50,575 nucleotides of DNA from Candidatus Merdivicinus faecavium. Its GTDB lineage: Bacteria; Bacillota; Clostridia; Oscillospirales; Ruminococcaceae. Positions 1 through 9,180 of this stretch are shown piece by piece; position 1 is the stretch's first letter; each line of letters begins with the position of its first letter. The translations under genes were made by a program, and so were the position numbers. The notes beneath the pieces are model-generated. The model saw nothing but the letters and a program-made list of their open reading frames with translations, searched no databases and was not told where the DNA came from. The DNA is taken from positions 1-50,575 of the forward strand of contig DVKD01000021.1 of assembly GCA_018716285.1 (NCBI GenBank), read 5' to 3'.

Positions 1-554
1 GTCTTGCCGACGCCCGGCTCGCCGATGAGACAGGGGTTGTTCTTCTGCCGGCGGCTGAGGATCTGGATGACGCGGTAGATCTCGCTGTCCCGCCCGATGA
101 TGCGGTCCATCTCCCCGTTCTGCGCCTTTTCGGTGAGGTTGACGCAGAAATTTTCGAGGAAACTCTTCTTGCTCTTCTCCCGCCGGCCGGGACTGCGGCG
201 GGGAGGCTCCTGCTCCTCCGTTTCACTGGGAGTAAAGGGGGTGATAGCGCCCTCGTCCTCCTCGTCGCTGCTGCGTTCTCCGAACATCTTCTGCAGAAAA
301 GGCGGCATGGTTTCCGCGCCGCCCAGCTGAAACATCCCGTTATCCATATCTCCAAGCGAGTTCAGCTGTTCGTCCAGCTGGTCGAGATCTTCTTTCGTAA
401 TTCCCATACTGTCCATCATAGATTTGACCTGGGGCAGCCCCAGCTCAGAGGCGCAGCGGAGGCAGTAACCCTCGTTGCGCATTTGTTTCCCATCAAAATT
501 TGCGACAAAAAGCATCGCAGGACGCTTTTTGCACTTACAGCACAACATATCCAT
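1..554 (-). CDS. Clp protease ATP-binding subunit, ClpE-like, 5' part only
   Basis: This is the N-terminal 184 residues of a Hsp100/Clp AAA+ unfoldase; the rest lies beyond position 1. The start ATG at 552-554 follows AAGGAAA. Residues 5-34 hold a Cys4 zinc finger (C5, C8, C31, C34), then an acidic and proline-rich linker, and from about residue 140 the start of AAA domain 1 with a GRDSEI segment and a Walker A GEPGVGK at the very edge. An N-terminal zinc finger in place of the double Clp-N repeats is the layout of ClpE in Firmicutes, although ClpC-type naming is possible. Such proteins unfold substrates and feed them to ClpP in the cytoplasm. It is the last gene of the minus-strand housekeeping run, 64 bp after pgsA. 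I see no CtsR operator. Confidence 0.85.
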   Translation of the reverse strand, partial: MDMLCCKCKKRPAMLFVANFDGKQMRNEGYCLRCASELGLPQVKSMMDSMGITKEDLDQLDEQLNSLGDMDNGMFQLGGAETMPPFLQKMFGERSSDEEDEGAITPFTPSETEEQEPPRRSPGRREKSKKSFLENFCVNLTEKAQNGEMDRIIGRDSEIYRVIQILSRRQKNNPCLIGEPGVGK

Positions 555-617
555 ACTTTCCGTGATTTCCTTTCCTGGATAACCGCAGGGATGCTATGTA
601 CGGTACCCATACTTTCT

Positions 618-646
618 ATTATAACTGATTTTTGTGGATGTTAATC
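618..646 (-). promoter_or_regulatory. Possible clp promoter
   Basis: A perfect -10 TATAAT (618-623, reverse strand) overlaps the pgsA stop codon, about 65 bp before the Clp ATG. The -35 at the right distance (GATTAA) is poor, so the site is tentative. Confidence 0.35.
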
Positions 647-1149
647 TCTTTGAGGTAAAAAATAAATGACAAAATAATGAAAATGAGCGGCAGAATCATC
701 AAAACCAGGATGACCGGCTCCGGAATATCGGTCCAGAGCATGACCATCACCATCAGCGCGTACAGCAAAACCGTGGAGGCCTTCCCGTACCATTTTGCCG
801 CGATCGAATTGCGCCAGCTCTTCAGCCGGGCAAGCCCGATGAGGGCCAGCGTCACCTCTTTGACCACATAGACGCCGACCAGAATCCAAAGCGCCCAGTG
901 GCGCAGCGCCAGGCAGATTACCGCCGCCCCAATGGTCAGCTTATCCGCCACCGGATCGAGGAACCGCCCCAGCGGGGTGATCATGTGGAAGCGGCGGGCG
1001 ATGAACCCGTCTGCGACATCGGTCAGCCCCGAGAACAGGAGCAGCAGCACCGGAACATAGGAAAGCTCCGGCGGGACATGCAGATAGGTATAGACAAATA
1101 CGGGGACCATCAGGATGCGGATGATCGTCAATAGATTGGGAATATTCAT
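619..1149 (-). CDS. pgsA: CDP-diacylglycerol-glycerol-3-phosphate 3-phosphatidyltransferase
   Basis: This membrane enzyme makes phosphatidylglycerol phosphate from CDP-diacylglycerol and glycerol 3-phosphate, the committed step to phosphatidylglycerol and cardiolipin. The 176 residues carry the complete CDP-alcohol phosphotransferase motif: D44, D47-G48, A51-R52, G61, D65 and D69, with the four metal-binding aspartates intact. Four to five hydrophobic segments follow the usual pattern and the length is normal. The ATG at 1149 follows GGAGGAGG. It lies 21 bp after cvpA in the same operon. Confidence 0.95.
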   Translation of the reverse strand: MNIPNLLTIIRILMVPVFVYTYLHVPPELSYVPVLLLLFSGLTDVADGFIARRFHMITPLGRFLDPVADKLTIGAAVICLALRHWALWILVGVYVVKEVTLALIGLARLKSWRNSIAAKWYGKASTVLLYALMVMVMLWTDIPEPVILVLMILPLIFIILSFIFYLKEINIHKNQL

Positions 1150-1170
1150 GTGGGCGGCCTCCTCCAGTCG

Positions 1171-1902
1171 TCAAATTTCAGTGAAGCTTGAGAAAACGCT
1201 GCGCACCAGCGCGTAGAAATGGCGGAAAATGAAACCTTCCTGCACTGTCTGCGCATTCAGCCAGTCAAAACCGCCCGTCAGCGCGATGATAAAATCGATC
1301 GCAACTGCCACGACAAACCAGATCACCGCGGCCTGTATCAGGCCCATGACCCCGCCCAGCACCGCGTTCAGGGTGCCGACCAGCGGAATGTGGCGGACGC
1401 CGCGCAGGAGCTTCACCAGGCAGCGCACCAGCACCATCGCCGCGCTGAAAAGAATGAGGAAACAGATCCCCTGCAGGAGCATGGTGAGAAGCGGGTGAAT
1501 CGCCGTCTCGAGGATCACGTTGCTTAACTGGGCCGCCGATTCCTCAACCGATCCGTGCAGCTGCTCCGCCAGCGCGTCCGGGCCCATCCCTGACGAGGAG
1601 AGAAGGTTCTGCAAAAACTGCGGCAGCGTTTCGGCGACCTTTTGCAGCCGCTCGGCCAAATCGCCGCTGTCCGACGCCGCAATGAGCGCCTCCTCGAGCT
1701 TTCCCCGCAGGCTGTCCCGGAAAAAGAGCTGATAGACCGCTTCGGAAAGCACCCGGCTTCCCCAGAAGGCGAGTATCGACGCCGCAATATAGCCGATCGT
1801 CTGCACAACGCTCTGCAGAAATCCCCTGCGGTAAGCCGACCGGATCATGACAAGGACGGTCACGACAAAAGCGGCGTCCAGGATAATGGAAACGATATTC
1901 AC
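1171..1902 (-). CDS. CvpA family membrane protein
   Basis: A 243-residue protein with hydrophobic segments near residues 5-20, 30-50, 140-165 and 185-210, the layout of the CvpA (colicin V production) family. CvpA proteins are small inner-membrane proteins of poorly defined function in envelope homeostasis. The middle part (about residues 65-130) is a polar helical insertion. The start overlaps the stop of the upstream DUF5711 gene by 4 bp, so the two are translationally coupled. Family assignment is good; function is not known. Confidence 0.75.
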   Translation of the reverse strand: MNIVSIILDAAFVVTVLVMIRSAYRRGFLQSVVQTIGYIAASILAFWGSRVLSEAVYQLFFRDSLRGKLEEALIAASDSGDLAERLQKVAETLPQFLQNLLSSSGMGPDALAEQLHGSVEESAAQLSNVILETAIHPLLTMLLQGICFLILFSAAMVLVRCLVKLLRGVRHIPLVGTLNAVLGGVMGLIQAAVIWFVVAVAIDFIIALTGGFDWLNAQTVQEGFIFRHFYALVRSVFSSFTEI

Positions 1903-3167
1903 TCGTCAGATCCCTCCTCGGAAGAAGTTTGCGCGGGAGCGGAAGAAGCGCTGTCCGTCTCCCCGGACGCGCGGGAAAGCTGGTCGAGCATGCTGCTGCT
2001 CATGGTATAGATCTCTCCTCCGCTGTAAAGAATTTGAAACACATCGTTTGCGACCTGCTCGGTTTGGACCATCTCGAGCTCCGGCGAATACACCCGGGCG
2101 CTCCCTCCGGCCAGCACGCAGAGCCCTTCGCTGCTCAGCGAAACGTCGGTGACCGAATTGCGGACAGTCTGCTCCTTTTTCTCCCCGTTTTCTGAAACGA
2201 GGGAGAGGGTGGACGACACTTCATTTGCGCTGGAGGTGACAAGCAGCGTCGCCGTGTGGCTGAACTGATACTTGCGCAGCGTCTGAAGATACGGCACCTT
2301 CGACTGCTCGGAAAAATCCTCCGAAAGGATGCCGAGGAAGGTGTCGGTCACCAGATGGACTGCCCCGCCCTCGAGAATATTGACAGCGAGCGGCACCGCA
2401 TCGCTGAAATCAGCCGACGCGACCTCTTCCTCCCGGTCGAGGTCAAAGAGATGGACCCTGGCGTTTAAGCTGCCCGCATTGTCAAACACAACGGTAGCGA
2501 CAGCCAGATACCGGTCGTCCGGGGAAAAGGCCAGGTCGATGATCTGCTCCGAACTGTACCAGGAGAGGAGTTCCCGCCCGTTTTTGCCGTACACCTGCAC
2601 GCTGCCGGCATACCGGCTCGCCGACGTGACCAGCGCGAAGGTGGAATCGTGCCCGCAGGCCCCGCTCAGGATGGTGTCGGTCGTCCGCCCTTCGGCGATG
2701 GTCTCCCGCGCATTCTGCACCCGGTACCCGTACCCGCCGCGGTCATAGAGGAGGTATCGGCTGTCGCCGGTCCGCAGCACCGGGTTTGTATAGGTGTGGA
2801 CAAACTGGGAGGAGACGCTCCCGTCGCCGCCCAGCACCGCGGCTTCCTCGTTTGTGAGGAGGATCATCCCGTCGCCGAAGAGCTCGATTTCCAGCGGGCT
2901 GACCGCGTCCAGATAGACCGGAAAGCTCCCGGTCTGCACCGTCCCCGACTGGGAGGCGGAAGCATCGCTCTGCGCCTGCCCGGACTGGAGCAGCGCCCCC
3001 AGGTCGTACCGGGAATAGAGATAGAAGAATCCTGCCGCGCCGCCGACCAGCAGGAGAACCGCCAGCAGCTGCAAAAGGCGGCGGATCCGCTTTTCGCGCT
3101 TTTTCTTCCGGCGGTAGCTTTCGATATCATAGGTCGTTTCCTTCGGATTGTTCGCTTTCTTTCTCAC
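1899..3167 (-). CDS. DUF5711 family membrane-anchored beta-propeller-like protein
   Basis: 422 residues: a basic N-terminus, one transmembrane helix (about residues 31-50), then an extracytoplasmic region of repeated beta-rich units with WD40/PQQ-like phrases (YLAVATV, LVTSSANEV, LCVLAGG), and a Ser/Ala-rich tail. This matches DUF5711 proteins common in Clostridia, predicted to be propeller domains on the outer face of the membrane. No catalytic residues are evident. Its start overlaps the truA 3' end by 41 bp, and cvpA follows with a 4-bp overlap. Function is unknown; a scaffold or sensor role would be speculation. Confidence 0.65.
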   Translation of the reverse strand: MRKKANNPKETTYDIESYRRKKKREKRIRRLLQLLAVLLLVGGAAGFFYLYSRYDLGALLQSGQAQSDASASQSGTVQTGSFPVYLDAVSPLEIELFGDGMILLTNEEAAVLGGDGSVSSQFVHTYTNPVLRTGDSRYLLYDRGGYGYRVQNARETIAEGRTTDTILSGACGHDSTFALVTSASRYAGSVQVYGKNGRELLSWYSSEQIIDLAFSPDDRYLAVATVVFDNAGSLNARVHLFDLDREEEVASADFSDAVPLAVNILEGGAVHLVTDTFLGILSEDFSEQSKVPYLQTLRKYQFSHTATLLVTSSANEVSSTLSLVSENGEKKEQTVRNSVTDVSLSSEGLCVLAGGSARVYSPELEMVQTEQVANDVFQILYSGGEIYTMSSSMLDQLSRASGETDSASSAPAQTSSEEGSDE

Positions 3168-3924
3168 TGCGGCCTCCTAACGCACCTTCTTGATAAAATA
3201 CCCGGTTCAGGTAAAGCCCTGCCGGGGAGGCGGTGATTCCCGCCTGGCTGCGGTCCTTAGACGCGAGGATCCGGGTCACATCCCCCTCCCGCAGCCTGCC
3301 GAGGTCGGCTAAAAGCAGCGTCCCCACCATGATCCGCACCATGTTGTAGAGGAACCCGCTGCCCAGCACCCGGAATTCGACCAGATCCCCCGTCCTCGTC
3401 ACCGAAGTTTGGTAGATAGTCCGCACCGTGTCGTGCATCTTGCCGCCCGCGCTGCAGAAGCCGATGAAATCGTGCTCGCCCAGAAATTCCTGCGCACAGC
3501 GGTGCAAAAGCCCCTCGTCGAGGCGGCGCCTGTTGTGGAGGGCCAGTCCGTCGAGGAAGGGGCTGCGGACCGGCGCATCCCAGATCTTATAGAGGTATTC
3601 CTTCGCCGCGACCGAGTACCGCGCGTGAAAATCCGCCGGCACCTCCCGGCAGCTCAGGACCGCGATGTCGCCGGGCAGGAGGTTATTGAGGGCGATGACC
3701 GCGGCCTGTTCCGGGATGCCGCTTTCGGTCAGCATGTGGAAAAAATACTGATTCGCGTGCACCCCCGCGTCGGTGCGGGAACAGCCGACGATTCCCTCCC
3801 GCCGCTTGAAAACCGCCTCGACGGCGTCCTGGATGGTTTCGGCGACGGTATGGGCGTTCTGCTGCACCTGGTAGCCGTGATAGCGGTCGCCGCGGTAAGC
3901 GATCTCAAAAAGCAGCTTGCGCAT
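3127..3924 (-). CDS. truA: tRNA pseudouridine synthase A
   Basis: TruA isomerises uridines 38-40 in the anticodon stem-loop of many tRNAs. The 265 residues begin with the family opening (RKLLFEIAYRGDRYHGYQVQ) and contain the catalytic aspartate D52 in SRTDAGVHA. The length is normal. It sits directly after ecfT (4 bp), the common Firmicutes order ecfA1-ecfA2-ecfT-truA, and its 3' end runs 41 bp into the next gene. Confidence 0.96.
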   Translation of the reverse strand: MRKLLFEIAYRGDRYHGYQVQQNAHTVAETIQDAVEAVFKRREGIVGCSRTDAGVHANQYFFHMLTESGIPEQAAVIALNNLLPGDIAVLSCREVPADFHARYSVAAKEYLYKIWDAPVRSPFLDGLALHNRRRLDEGLLHRCAQEFLGEHDFIGFCSAGGKMHDTVRTIYQTSVTRTGDLVEFRVLGSGFLYNMVRIMVGTLLLADLGRLREGDVTRILASKDRSQAGITASPAGLYLNRVFYQEGALGGRSEKESEQSEGNDL

Positions 3925-3928
3925 CGTG

Positions 3929-4741
3929 TCACCAGGGGATGGGCAGGTAATTAAGGCCGATCACGATTCCCATCAGCGCGACGGTGACGCAGGCCGCCGC
4001 GGCGTCGCGCCCGCCCATGTGCAGCTGCTTCATCCTGGTGCGCCCCTCGCCGCCGTGGTAGCAGCGGCATTCCATCGCGAGCGCCAGCTCCTCCGCCCGG
4101 CGGAAGGCCGAGATAAAGAGCGGGATCAGGATGGGGATGAGCGCCTTCGCCCGCTGCATCAGCCCGCCGGATTCGAGGTCGGCGCCGCGCGCCTTCTGGG
4201 CGGACATGATCTTGTCGGTCTCCTCGACCAGGGTCGGGATGAAGCGCAGGGCGATGGACATCATCATCGCGAGCTCATGCACCGGGAATTTGAAGACTCG
4301 CAGCGGCTTCAACAGCCGTTCGATGGCGTCGGTCAGCGAAATCGGGGAGGTCGTGTAGGTCAGAAGCGAAGCCGCCGCGATCAGGCAGACCACCCGGATT
4401 GCCATTGTGAGCGCCATATCAATCCCGCTCCAGGAAAGGGAGAAGATCCCCCATTTGAAAAACGGTTCGCCGGTGTTGACAAAGAGCATATTGAGGATAC
4501 CGGTGAAGATCAGGATGGGGATGATCGGCTTCAGGCTTTTTAAAATCATTTTCAGCGGGATTCTGGCAACCGCGTAGCAGATTCCCAGAAAAATGATCGA
4601 AACCGCAAAGCCGAGATAGCTCTGGACAAAAAAGAGCAGGACGATATAGGCGAGGGTCAGCAGAATCTTGACCCGCGGGTCGAGCTTGTGCAGGACGGAG
4701 TGGCCGGGGAAATACTGGCCGATGGTGATGTCTCTAAGCAT
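3929..4741 (-). CDS. ecfT: ECF transporter transmembrane protein EcfT
   Basis: This is the membrane scaffold of the shared energy-coupling factor module, which links two ATPases to exchangeable vitamin-binding S components. The 270 residues contain about five to six hydrophobic helices and the coupling-helix region with AQKARGAD (A-R-G) and AMECRCYHGGEGRT (Arg-rich second coupling motif), which bind the ATPases. The start overlaps the ecfA2 stop by 8 bp. Because no S component lies in this operon, the module probably serves several S components, including ThiT encoded at 13.9-14.5 kb. Confidence 0.95.
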   Translation of the reverse strand: MLRDITIGQYFPGHSVLHKLDPRVKILLTLAYIVLLFFVQSYLGFAVSIIFLGICYAVARIPLKMILKSLKPIIPILIFTGILNMLFVNTGEPFFKWGIFSLSWSGIDMALTMAIRVVCLIAAASLLTYTTSPISLTDAIERLLKPLRVFKFPVHELAMMMSIALRFIPTLVEETDKIMSAQKARGADLESGGLMQRAKALIPILIPLFISAFRRAEELALAMECRCYHGGEGRTRMKQLHMGGRDAAAACVTVALMGIVIGLNYLPIPW

Positions 4742-5600
4742 GGAGCTTCCCCTCCTTTTCCAGTTCTGCGAGCAGCTTGCGCTTGGCGTAGGCGACGGTG
4801 TAGACGTTGCGCGGCACCGGGTAGCCTTCCTCGTTTAAGCGGTGGAAAACGTTTGTGATCTGCGGCACCGACAGGCGGATGCTCTTTAACTCCTCGCTGC
4901 GCGCAAAGACGTTCTCGACCGTGTCGTAGGCAAAAATCTTCGCCTGGTTCATCACCAGCACCTTATCGGCGAACATGGCGACGTCCTCCATGCTGTGGGA
5001 GACAAGGAGGATGGTGTTGCCGACCTGTTCATGGTAGTTTTTGATCTGGTTCAGGATCTTGTTGCGGCCCTTGGGATCGAGGCCGGCGGTCGGCTCGTCG
5101 AGAATGAGAACCTTCGGCTCCATCGCGATGACCCCCGCGATGGCGGCCCGCCGCTTCTGCCCGCCCGAGAGCTCGAAGGGGCTTTTTTCCAGAAGTTCGG
5201 GCCGCAGGCCGGCAAATTCGGCGGCCTTTGTCACCCGCTCGCGGATCTCCTCTTCCCCAAGGCCCATGTTTTTGGGGCCGAAGGCGATGTCCTTATAAAC
5301 GGTTTCCTCAAAGAGCTGGTACTCCGGGTACTGGAAGACCAGCCCGACGTCGAAACGGACCTGCCGCATCTTGCTCTTATCCGCCCAGATATCCTGGCCG
5401 TTGATGAAGACCCGGCCCTCGGTCGGCTTTAAGAGCCCGTTTAAATGCTGGATGAGGGTGGATTTGCCCGAGCCGGTGTGGCCGATCACCCCGACGATTT
5501 CCCCGCCCTCGATCTCCAGATTGACATGGTCGACCGCGACCTTCTCGAAGGGGGTTCCCACCGAATACCGGTGGGTGAGGTTTTCAATTTTTATCATCAA
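4734..5600 (-). CDS. ecfA2: ECF transporter ATPase EcfA2
   Basis: This is the second ATPase of the ECF module, hydrolysing ATP for vitamin uptake. The 288 residues show Walker A GHTGSGKST (about residue 40), the Q-loop phrase VFQYPEYQLF typical of EcfA, the signature LSGGQKRR, and Walker B with D-loop LILDEPTAGLDP. Its start overlaps the ecfA1 stop by 4 bp and it overlaps ecfT by 8 bp, so the three are tightly coupled. Confidence 0.95.
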   Translation of the reverse strand: MMIKIENLTHRYSVGTPFEKVAVDHVNLEIEGGEIVGVIGHTGSGKSTLIQHLNGLLKPTEGRVFINGQDIWADKSKMRQVRFDVGLVFQYPEYQLFEETVYKDIAFGPKNMGLGEEEIRERVTKAAEFAGLRPELLEKSPFELSGGQKRRAAIAGVIAMEPKVLILDEPTAGLDPKGRNKILNQIKNYHEQVGNTILLVSHSMEDVAMFADKVLVMNQAKIFAYDTVENVFARSEELKSIRLSVPQITNVFHRLNEEGYPVPRNVYTVAYAKRKLLAELEKEGKLHA

Positions 5601-6478
5601 GTCTTATCATTCCCTTCTGAAGCGTCGCCCTTTGTCAAAAGGCCCTTGATGGCCTCATAGCACTCTTCCTCGGTGAGGATGTCCTGCGGCAGGTCGACCC
5701 CCTCCTTGCGCAGCTCGTAGACGAGCTCGGTCACCTGGGGGACGTCGAGGCCGACCGACTTGAGCAGCTCGACCTCCGAGAAGACCTGTTTCGGCGTGCC
5801 GTCCCGCAGCACTTCCCCATTGTCGATGACGACGACCCGGTCGGAAACCGCGGCTTCCTCCATGTAGTGGGTGATGAGGACGACGGTCGTCCCGTGCTCC
5901 CGGTTGAGCTGGCGGATGGTCTTCATGACCTCCCGGCGGCCCTTGGGGTCGAGCATGGCGGTCGGCTCGTCGAGGACGATGCAGCGCGGCCGCATGGCTA
6001 AGATCCCCGCGATGGCGACCCGCTGCTTCTGCCCGCCCGAAAGCTGGTGCGGCGCGTGCTCGCGGTATTCGTACATTTCGACCTGCTTTAAGGCCTCGTC
6101 CACCCGGCGGCGGATCTCTGCCGGTTCGACGCCCATGTTTTCAAGGGCGAAAGCGACGTCCTCCTCGACGATGGTGGCGACGATCTGGTTGTCCGGGTTC
6201 TGGAAGACCATCCCGACATTCTGGCGGATGTCAAAAAGCCGGTCCTCCTCCTTGGTGTTGATGCCAGCGACCAAGACGTCGCCTGAGGTGGGGAGGAGGA
6301 TGGCGTTGCAGTGCTTGGCGAAGGTCGATTTGCCCGAGCCGTTATGGCCGAGCACCGCCACAAACTCGCCGTCCCGGATCTTGAGGTCGATCCCCTTGAG
6401 GACCGGGAATACGGTCCCGTCCTCCTCGTTCTGATAGTCAAAATAGACCTGGGTTGCGTTGATAATGGGTTCCCCCAT
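5597..6478 (-). CDS. ecfA1: ECF transporter ATPase EcfA1
   Basis: This is the first ATPase of the ECF module. The 293 residues carry Walker A GHNGSGKST, the Q-loop phrase VFQNPDNQIV characteristic of EcfA1, signature LSGGQKQR and Walker B IVLDEPTAMLDP. It pairs with EcfA2 as a heterodimer below EcfT. It starts 16 bp after the methyltransferase gene and overlaps ecfA2 by 4 bp. Confidence 0.95.
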   Translation of the reverse strand: MGEPIINATQVYFDYQNEEDGTVFPVLKGIDLKIRDGEFVAVLGHNGSGKSTFAKHCNAILLPTSGDVLVAGINTKEEDRLFDIRQNVGMVFQNPDNQIVATIVEEDVAFALENMGVEPAEIRRRVDEALKQVEMYEYREHAPHQLSGGQKQRVAIAGILAMRPRCIVLDEPTAMLDPKGRREVMKTIRQLNREHGTTVVLITHYMEEAAVSDRVVVIDNGEVLRDGTPKQVFSEVELLKSVGLDVPQVTELVYELRKEGVDLPQDILTEEECYEAIKGLLTKGDASEGNDKT

Positions 6479-6494
6479 GCGGAATCATCCTTTC

Positions 6495-7376
6495 TCAGCA
6501 GGTTTCTAGCGGCTGCTCGGTCCAAAGCGCAGTCGAACCGCAGGGCAGAGCCAGGCCGGTCCCGGTGACCGGCAGACCGATCTCATCGGCAGAAACCGAG
6601 CCGCCGAAGCGTTTGCCCACCGTCGCGCCGAGCAGATATGCCATGACCGACGGCGAAAGCCCGGTCGTATAAGAGTTGAGGGCGACAAAGAGCGGCCGCT
6701 CGGACAGCACTCCCGCGCAGAGGTCGACAAGCCCGTAGACCGATTCCTCGAGCTTCCAGACCTCTCCCCCCGGCCCGCGGCCGTAGGAGGGCGGGTCCAT
6801 GATGATGGCGTCGTAGCGGCGTCCCCGCCGGATCTCCCGCGCCACGAATTTCTCGCAGTCGTCGACAATCCAGCGGACCGGCCGGTCGGAGAGGCCGGAA
6901 AGGGCCGCGTTCTCCTTGGCCCAGGCGACCATCCCCTTGGAGGCGTCGACATGGCAGACTGTTGCCCCCGCCGCCGCGCAGGCGAGCGTCGCCCCGCCGG
7001 TGTAGGCGAAGAGATTGAGGACCGAAACCGGCCGCCCCGCCCCGGCGATCAGCCGCCGGAAGAGGTCCCAGTTGACCGCCTGCTCGGGGAAAAGGCCGGT
7101 GTGCTTAAAGCCGGTCGGGGAGATCTTGAAGGTCAGATCCTTGTAGGCAAGCTCCCAGAAGGCGGGGGCTTTCCGGTAGTTTTCCCAGTGCCCGCCCCCC
7201 TTTTCCGAACGGAAATAGCGGGCGTGTGCCTGCCGCCAGAGGGGGTTCTCCCGCGGGGTGTTCCAGATGATCTGCGGGTCGGGGCGGATGAGGACGACCT
7301 CCCCCCACCGCTCCAGCTTCTCCCCGCCGGAAGTGTCGATCATTTCATATCCTGCCCAGTCTGAGGCAATTCGCAT
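6495..7376 (-). CDS. Class I SAM-dependent methyltransferase, RlmI/RlmK-like
   Basis: 293 residues with a SAM-binding motif I NLFAYTGGAT (residues 121-130), an acidic motif II around VDASKGMV (143-150), and the catalytic-type motif MDPPSYGRG (193-201) found in 23S rRNA cytosine-C5 methyltransferases of the RlmI/YccW group. The PUA domain of RlmI is absent; residues 1-90 form instead a short beta-rich N-terminal part (DWAGYEMIDTSGGEKLERWG), as in stand-alone oxidative-fold methyltransferases of Firmicutes. An rRNA target is likely but not shown. It lies 39 bp after the AlkZ-related gene and 16 bp before ecfA1. Confidence 0.75.
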   Translation of the reverse strand: MRIASDWAGYEMIDTSGGEKLERWGEVVLIRPDPQIIWNTPRENPLWRQAHARYFRSEKGGGHWENYRKAPAFWELAYKDLTFKISPTGFKHTGLFPEQAVNWDLFRRLIAGAGRPVSVLNLFAYTGGATLACAAAGATVCHVDASKGMVAWAKENAALSGLSDRPVRWIVDDCEKFVAREIRRGRRYDAIIMDPPSYGRGPGGEVWKLEESVYGLVDLCAGVLSERPLFVALNSYTTGLSPSVMAYLLGATVGKRFGGSVSADEIGLPVTGTGLALPCGSTALWTEQPLETC

Positions 7377-7415
7377 GGATGGCTACGCTCCTTTATCAAA
7401 ATATCTTCAAGCTGA

Positions 7416-8102
7416 CTAAATCACGGTCAAAAACCTGCGGATGTCCCGCTCCTGCGCCGCGGGATTCAGTTCCAGAACCCGGCCCGCGATCCGCTCTGCC
7501 GCCGCGCGCGGGGAGATTTCCCTCCCCGGGCCGCAGAGCGCCTCCCCGAAAACCCGCTCCGGGAGATCGTAAATCGTGACCGGCCAGCCGTAGGGCTCCC
7601 CTTTTTTCGAACGCTTGCGGCATTCGCCGCAAGGAATGAGGAAAAGCCGCCCCTGCAGCCGGACAAGCGCCCGCTCGAAAGCGGCCGCATCCTCCCGCCC
7701 GCAGCCGGTTTCCCTCTTCAGGATGTGCTGCGGGAGGGGGCCGGCGGAAAGGGCTTCATAAATCCGCTTTTCCAGGCGGGAAGCCTCGCCGGCGGCGTAA
7801 AAATCGGCAAAGTCCCGTCCGTTTTGCCGGACAGCGAGAAAGTCCGGCAGCCAGTCCCGGGCAATCCAGCCGCCCTTTTGGAAAAAGAATTTCCCGTAGA
7901 GCAGCTCCCCGCCCTCCTGCGGCGCGCGGACCCGCCAGATCCAGGGGTCTGTCTCCGGGTCGCCGGTGTGGGAGCGGATTTCCGGGCCGAAGCGGGAGGC
8001 GATGGAAAAAATCCCCTCGTCCGCGCCGCCCGCGAGGGCGAATCCCGCAATCGGGAGGGTGCGGCAGAAGCCCGCGTAATCGCGGATGACCGGCAGTTCC
8101 AT
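7416..8102 (-). CDS. AlkZ-related winged-helix protein
   Basis: 228 residues. Residues 60-130 (ETDPWIWRVR...GGWIARDWLPDF) and the later ERALVRLQGRLFLIPCGE segment resemble the winged-helix HTH_42/AlkZ DNA-glycosylase-like group annotated in Clostridia as AlkZ-related. AlkZ excises bulky or cross-linked alkylated bases. I cannot see a clear catalytic Q-x-Q motif of the true AlkZ/YcaQ family, so enzymatic activity is uncertain. The ATG follows TAGGAGG, whose TAG is the ruvB stop, so it is coupled to the Holliday-junction genes. That context supports a DNA-repair role. Confidence 0.5.
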   Translation of the reverse strand: MELPVIRDYAGFCRTLPIAGFALAGGADEGIFSIASRFGPEIRSHTGDPETDPWIWRVRAPQEGGELLYGKFFFQKGGWIARDWLPDFLAVRQNGRDFADFYAAGEASRLEKRIYEALSAGPLPQHILKRETGCGREDAAAFERALVRLQGRLFLIPCGECRKRSKKGEPYGWPVTIYDLPERVFGEALCGPGREISPRAAAERIAGRVLELNPAAQERDIRRFLTVI

Positions 8103-8111
8103 AAAAACCTC

Positions 8112-9161
8112 CTACAGCATCTGCTGCCCGTCCGGCCGGTCAATGCCGAGGTGCCGGTAGGCGAGCGGGGTGACGCATCTTCCGCGCGGGGTGCGGGCGA
8201 GGAAGCCGAGCTGCATGAGGTACGGCTCGCAGACGTCCTCGATGGTGACGGCCTCCTCCCCCAGCACTGCGGCCATTGTCTCCAGTCCGACCGGCCCGCC
8301 GTTGTAGTTGCGGATCATCATGGTCAGCAGCCGGCGGTCCATGTTGTCGAGCCCCAGCTCGTCCACTTCAAGGCGGGAAAGGGCGGTCGCGACAATCTCT
8401 TTGGTAATGGTGCCGTCCCCGATGACCTGGGCGAAATCCCGCACCCGCTTGAGCAGCCGGTTTGCGATGCGCGGCGTCCCGCGGGAGCGGCGGGCAAGCT
8501 CGAGCGCCCCCTCCCGCTCGCATGGGATGGCGAGGATGCCGGCGCTGCGCATGATGATGTCGCAGAGCTGTTCCGGGGTGTAGAGCTCGAGGCGCAGCAT
8601 CACCCCGAAGCGGTCCCGCAGCGGCGAGGTGAGCTGCCCCGCCCGCGTCGTCGCGCCGACCAGGGTGAATTTTTTTAAGTCCAGGCGGATGGAACGGGCC
8701 GACGGCCCTTTGCCGATGATGATGTCCAGCGCGAAATCCTCCATCGCCGGGTAGAGGACCTCCTCCACCGCCCGGGACATCCGGTGGATCTCGTCGATGA
8801 AGAGGACGTCGTTCTCCCCGAGGTTTGTCAGCAGCGCGGCGAGGTCGCCGGGCTTCTCAATGGCGGGGCCGGAGGTAACCTTTAAATTGACGTTCATCTC
8901 GTTTGCGATGATCTGGGAGAGGGTCGTCTTGCCGAGGCCGGGCGGCCCGTAGAGCAGCACATGGTCAAGCGCCTCTCCCCGGCGCTTGGCGGCCTCGATG
9001 TAGACCGAGAGGTTCTCCTTGGCCTTGTCCTGCCCGATATATTCAGCGAGTGACTGCGGCCGCAGGGTAAACTCGACGTCCGCGTCGCTGCCGTGATAGT
9101 CCGGCGAGGTGATGCGGTTTTCGAAATCCATCTCCTCGCGGTCGATCTGCGATTCAAACAT
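8112..9161 (-). CDS. ruvB: Holliday junction branch migration DNA helicase RuvB
   Basis: RuvB is the hexameric AAA+ motor that drives branch migration of Holliday junctions with RuvA. The 349 residues hold Walker A GPPGLGKT (72-79), Walker B LFIDEIHR, sensor 1 GATTRAG, the arginine finger region SPLRDRFG, and the C-terminal winged helix ending in [10 protein letters not shown]. Length is standard. It follows ruvA by 19 bp and ends inside the ribosome binding site of the AlkZ-related gene. Confidence 0.98.
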   Translation of the reverse strand: MFESQIDREEMDFENRITSPDYHGSDADVEFTLRPQSLAEYIGQDKAKENLSVYIEAAKRRGEALDHVLLYGPPGLGKTTLSQIIANEMNVNLKVTSGPAIEKPGDLAALLTNLGENDVLFIDEIHRMSRAVEEVLYPAMEDFALDIIIGKGPSARSIRLDLKKFTLVGATTRAGQLTSPLRDRFGVMLRLELYTPEQLCDIIMRSAGILAIPCEREGALELARRSRGTPRIANRLLKRVRDFAQVIGDGTITKEIVATALSRLEVDELGLDNMDRRLLTMMIRNYNGGPVGLETMAAVLGEEAVTIEDVCEPYLMQLGFLARTPRGRCVTPLAYRHLGIDRPDGQQML

Positions 9162-9180
9162 AGCGCAAGCTCCTGTATCC

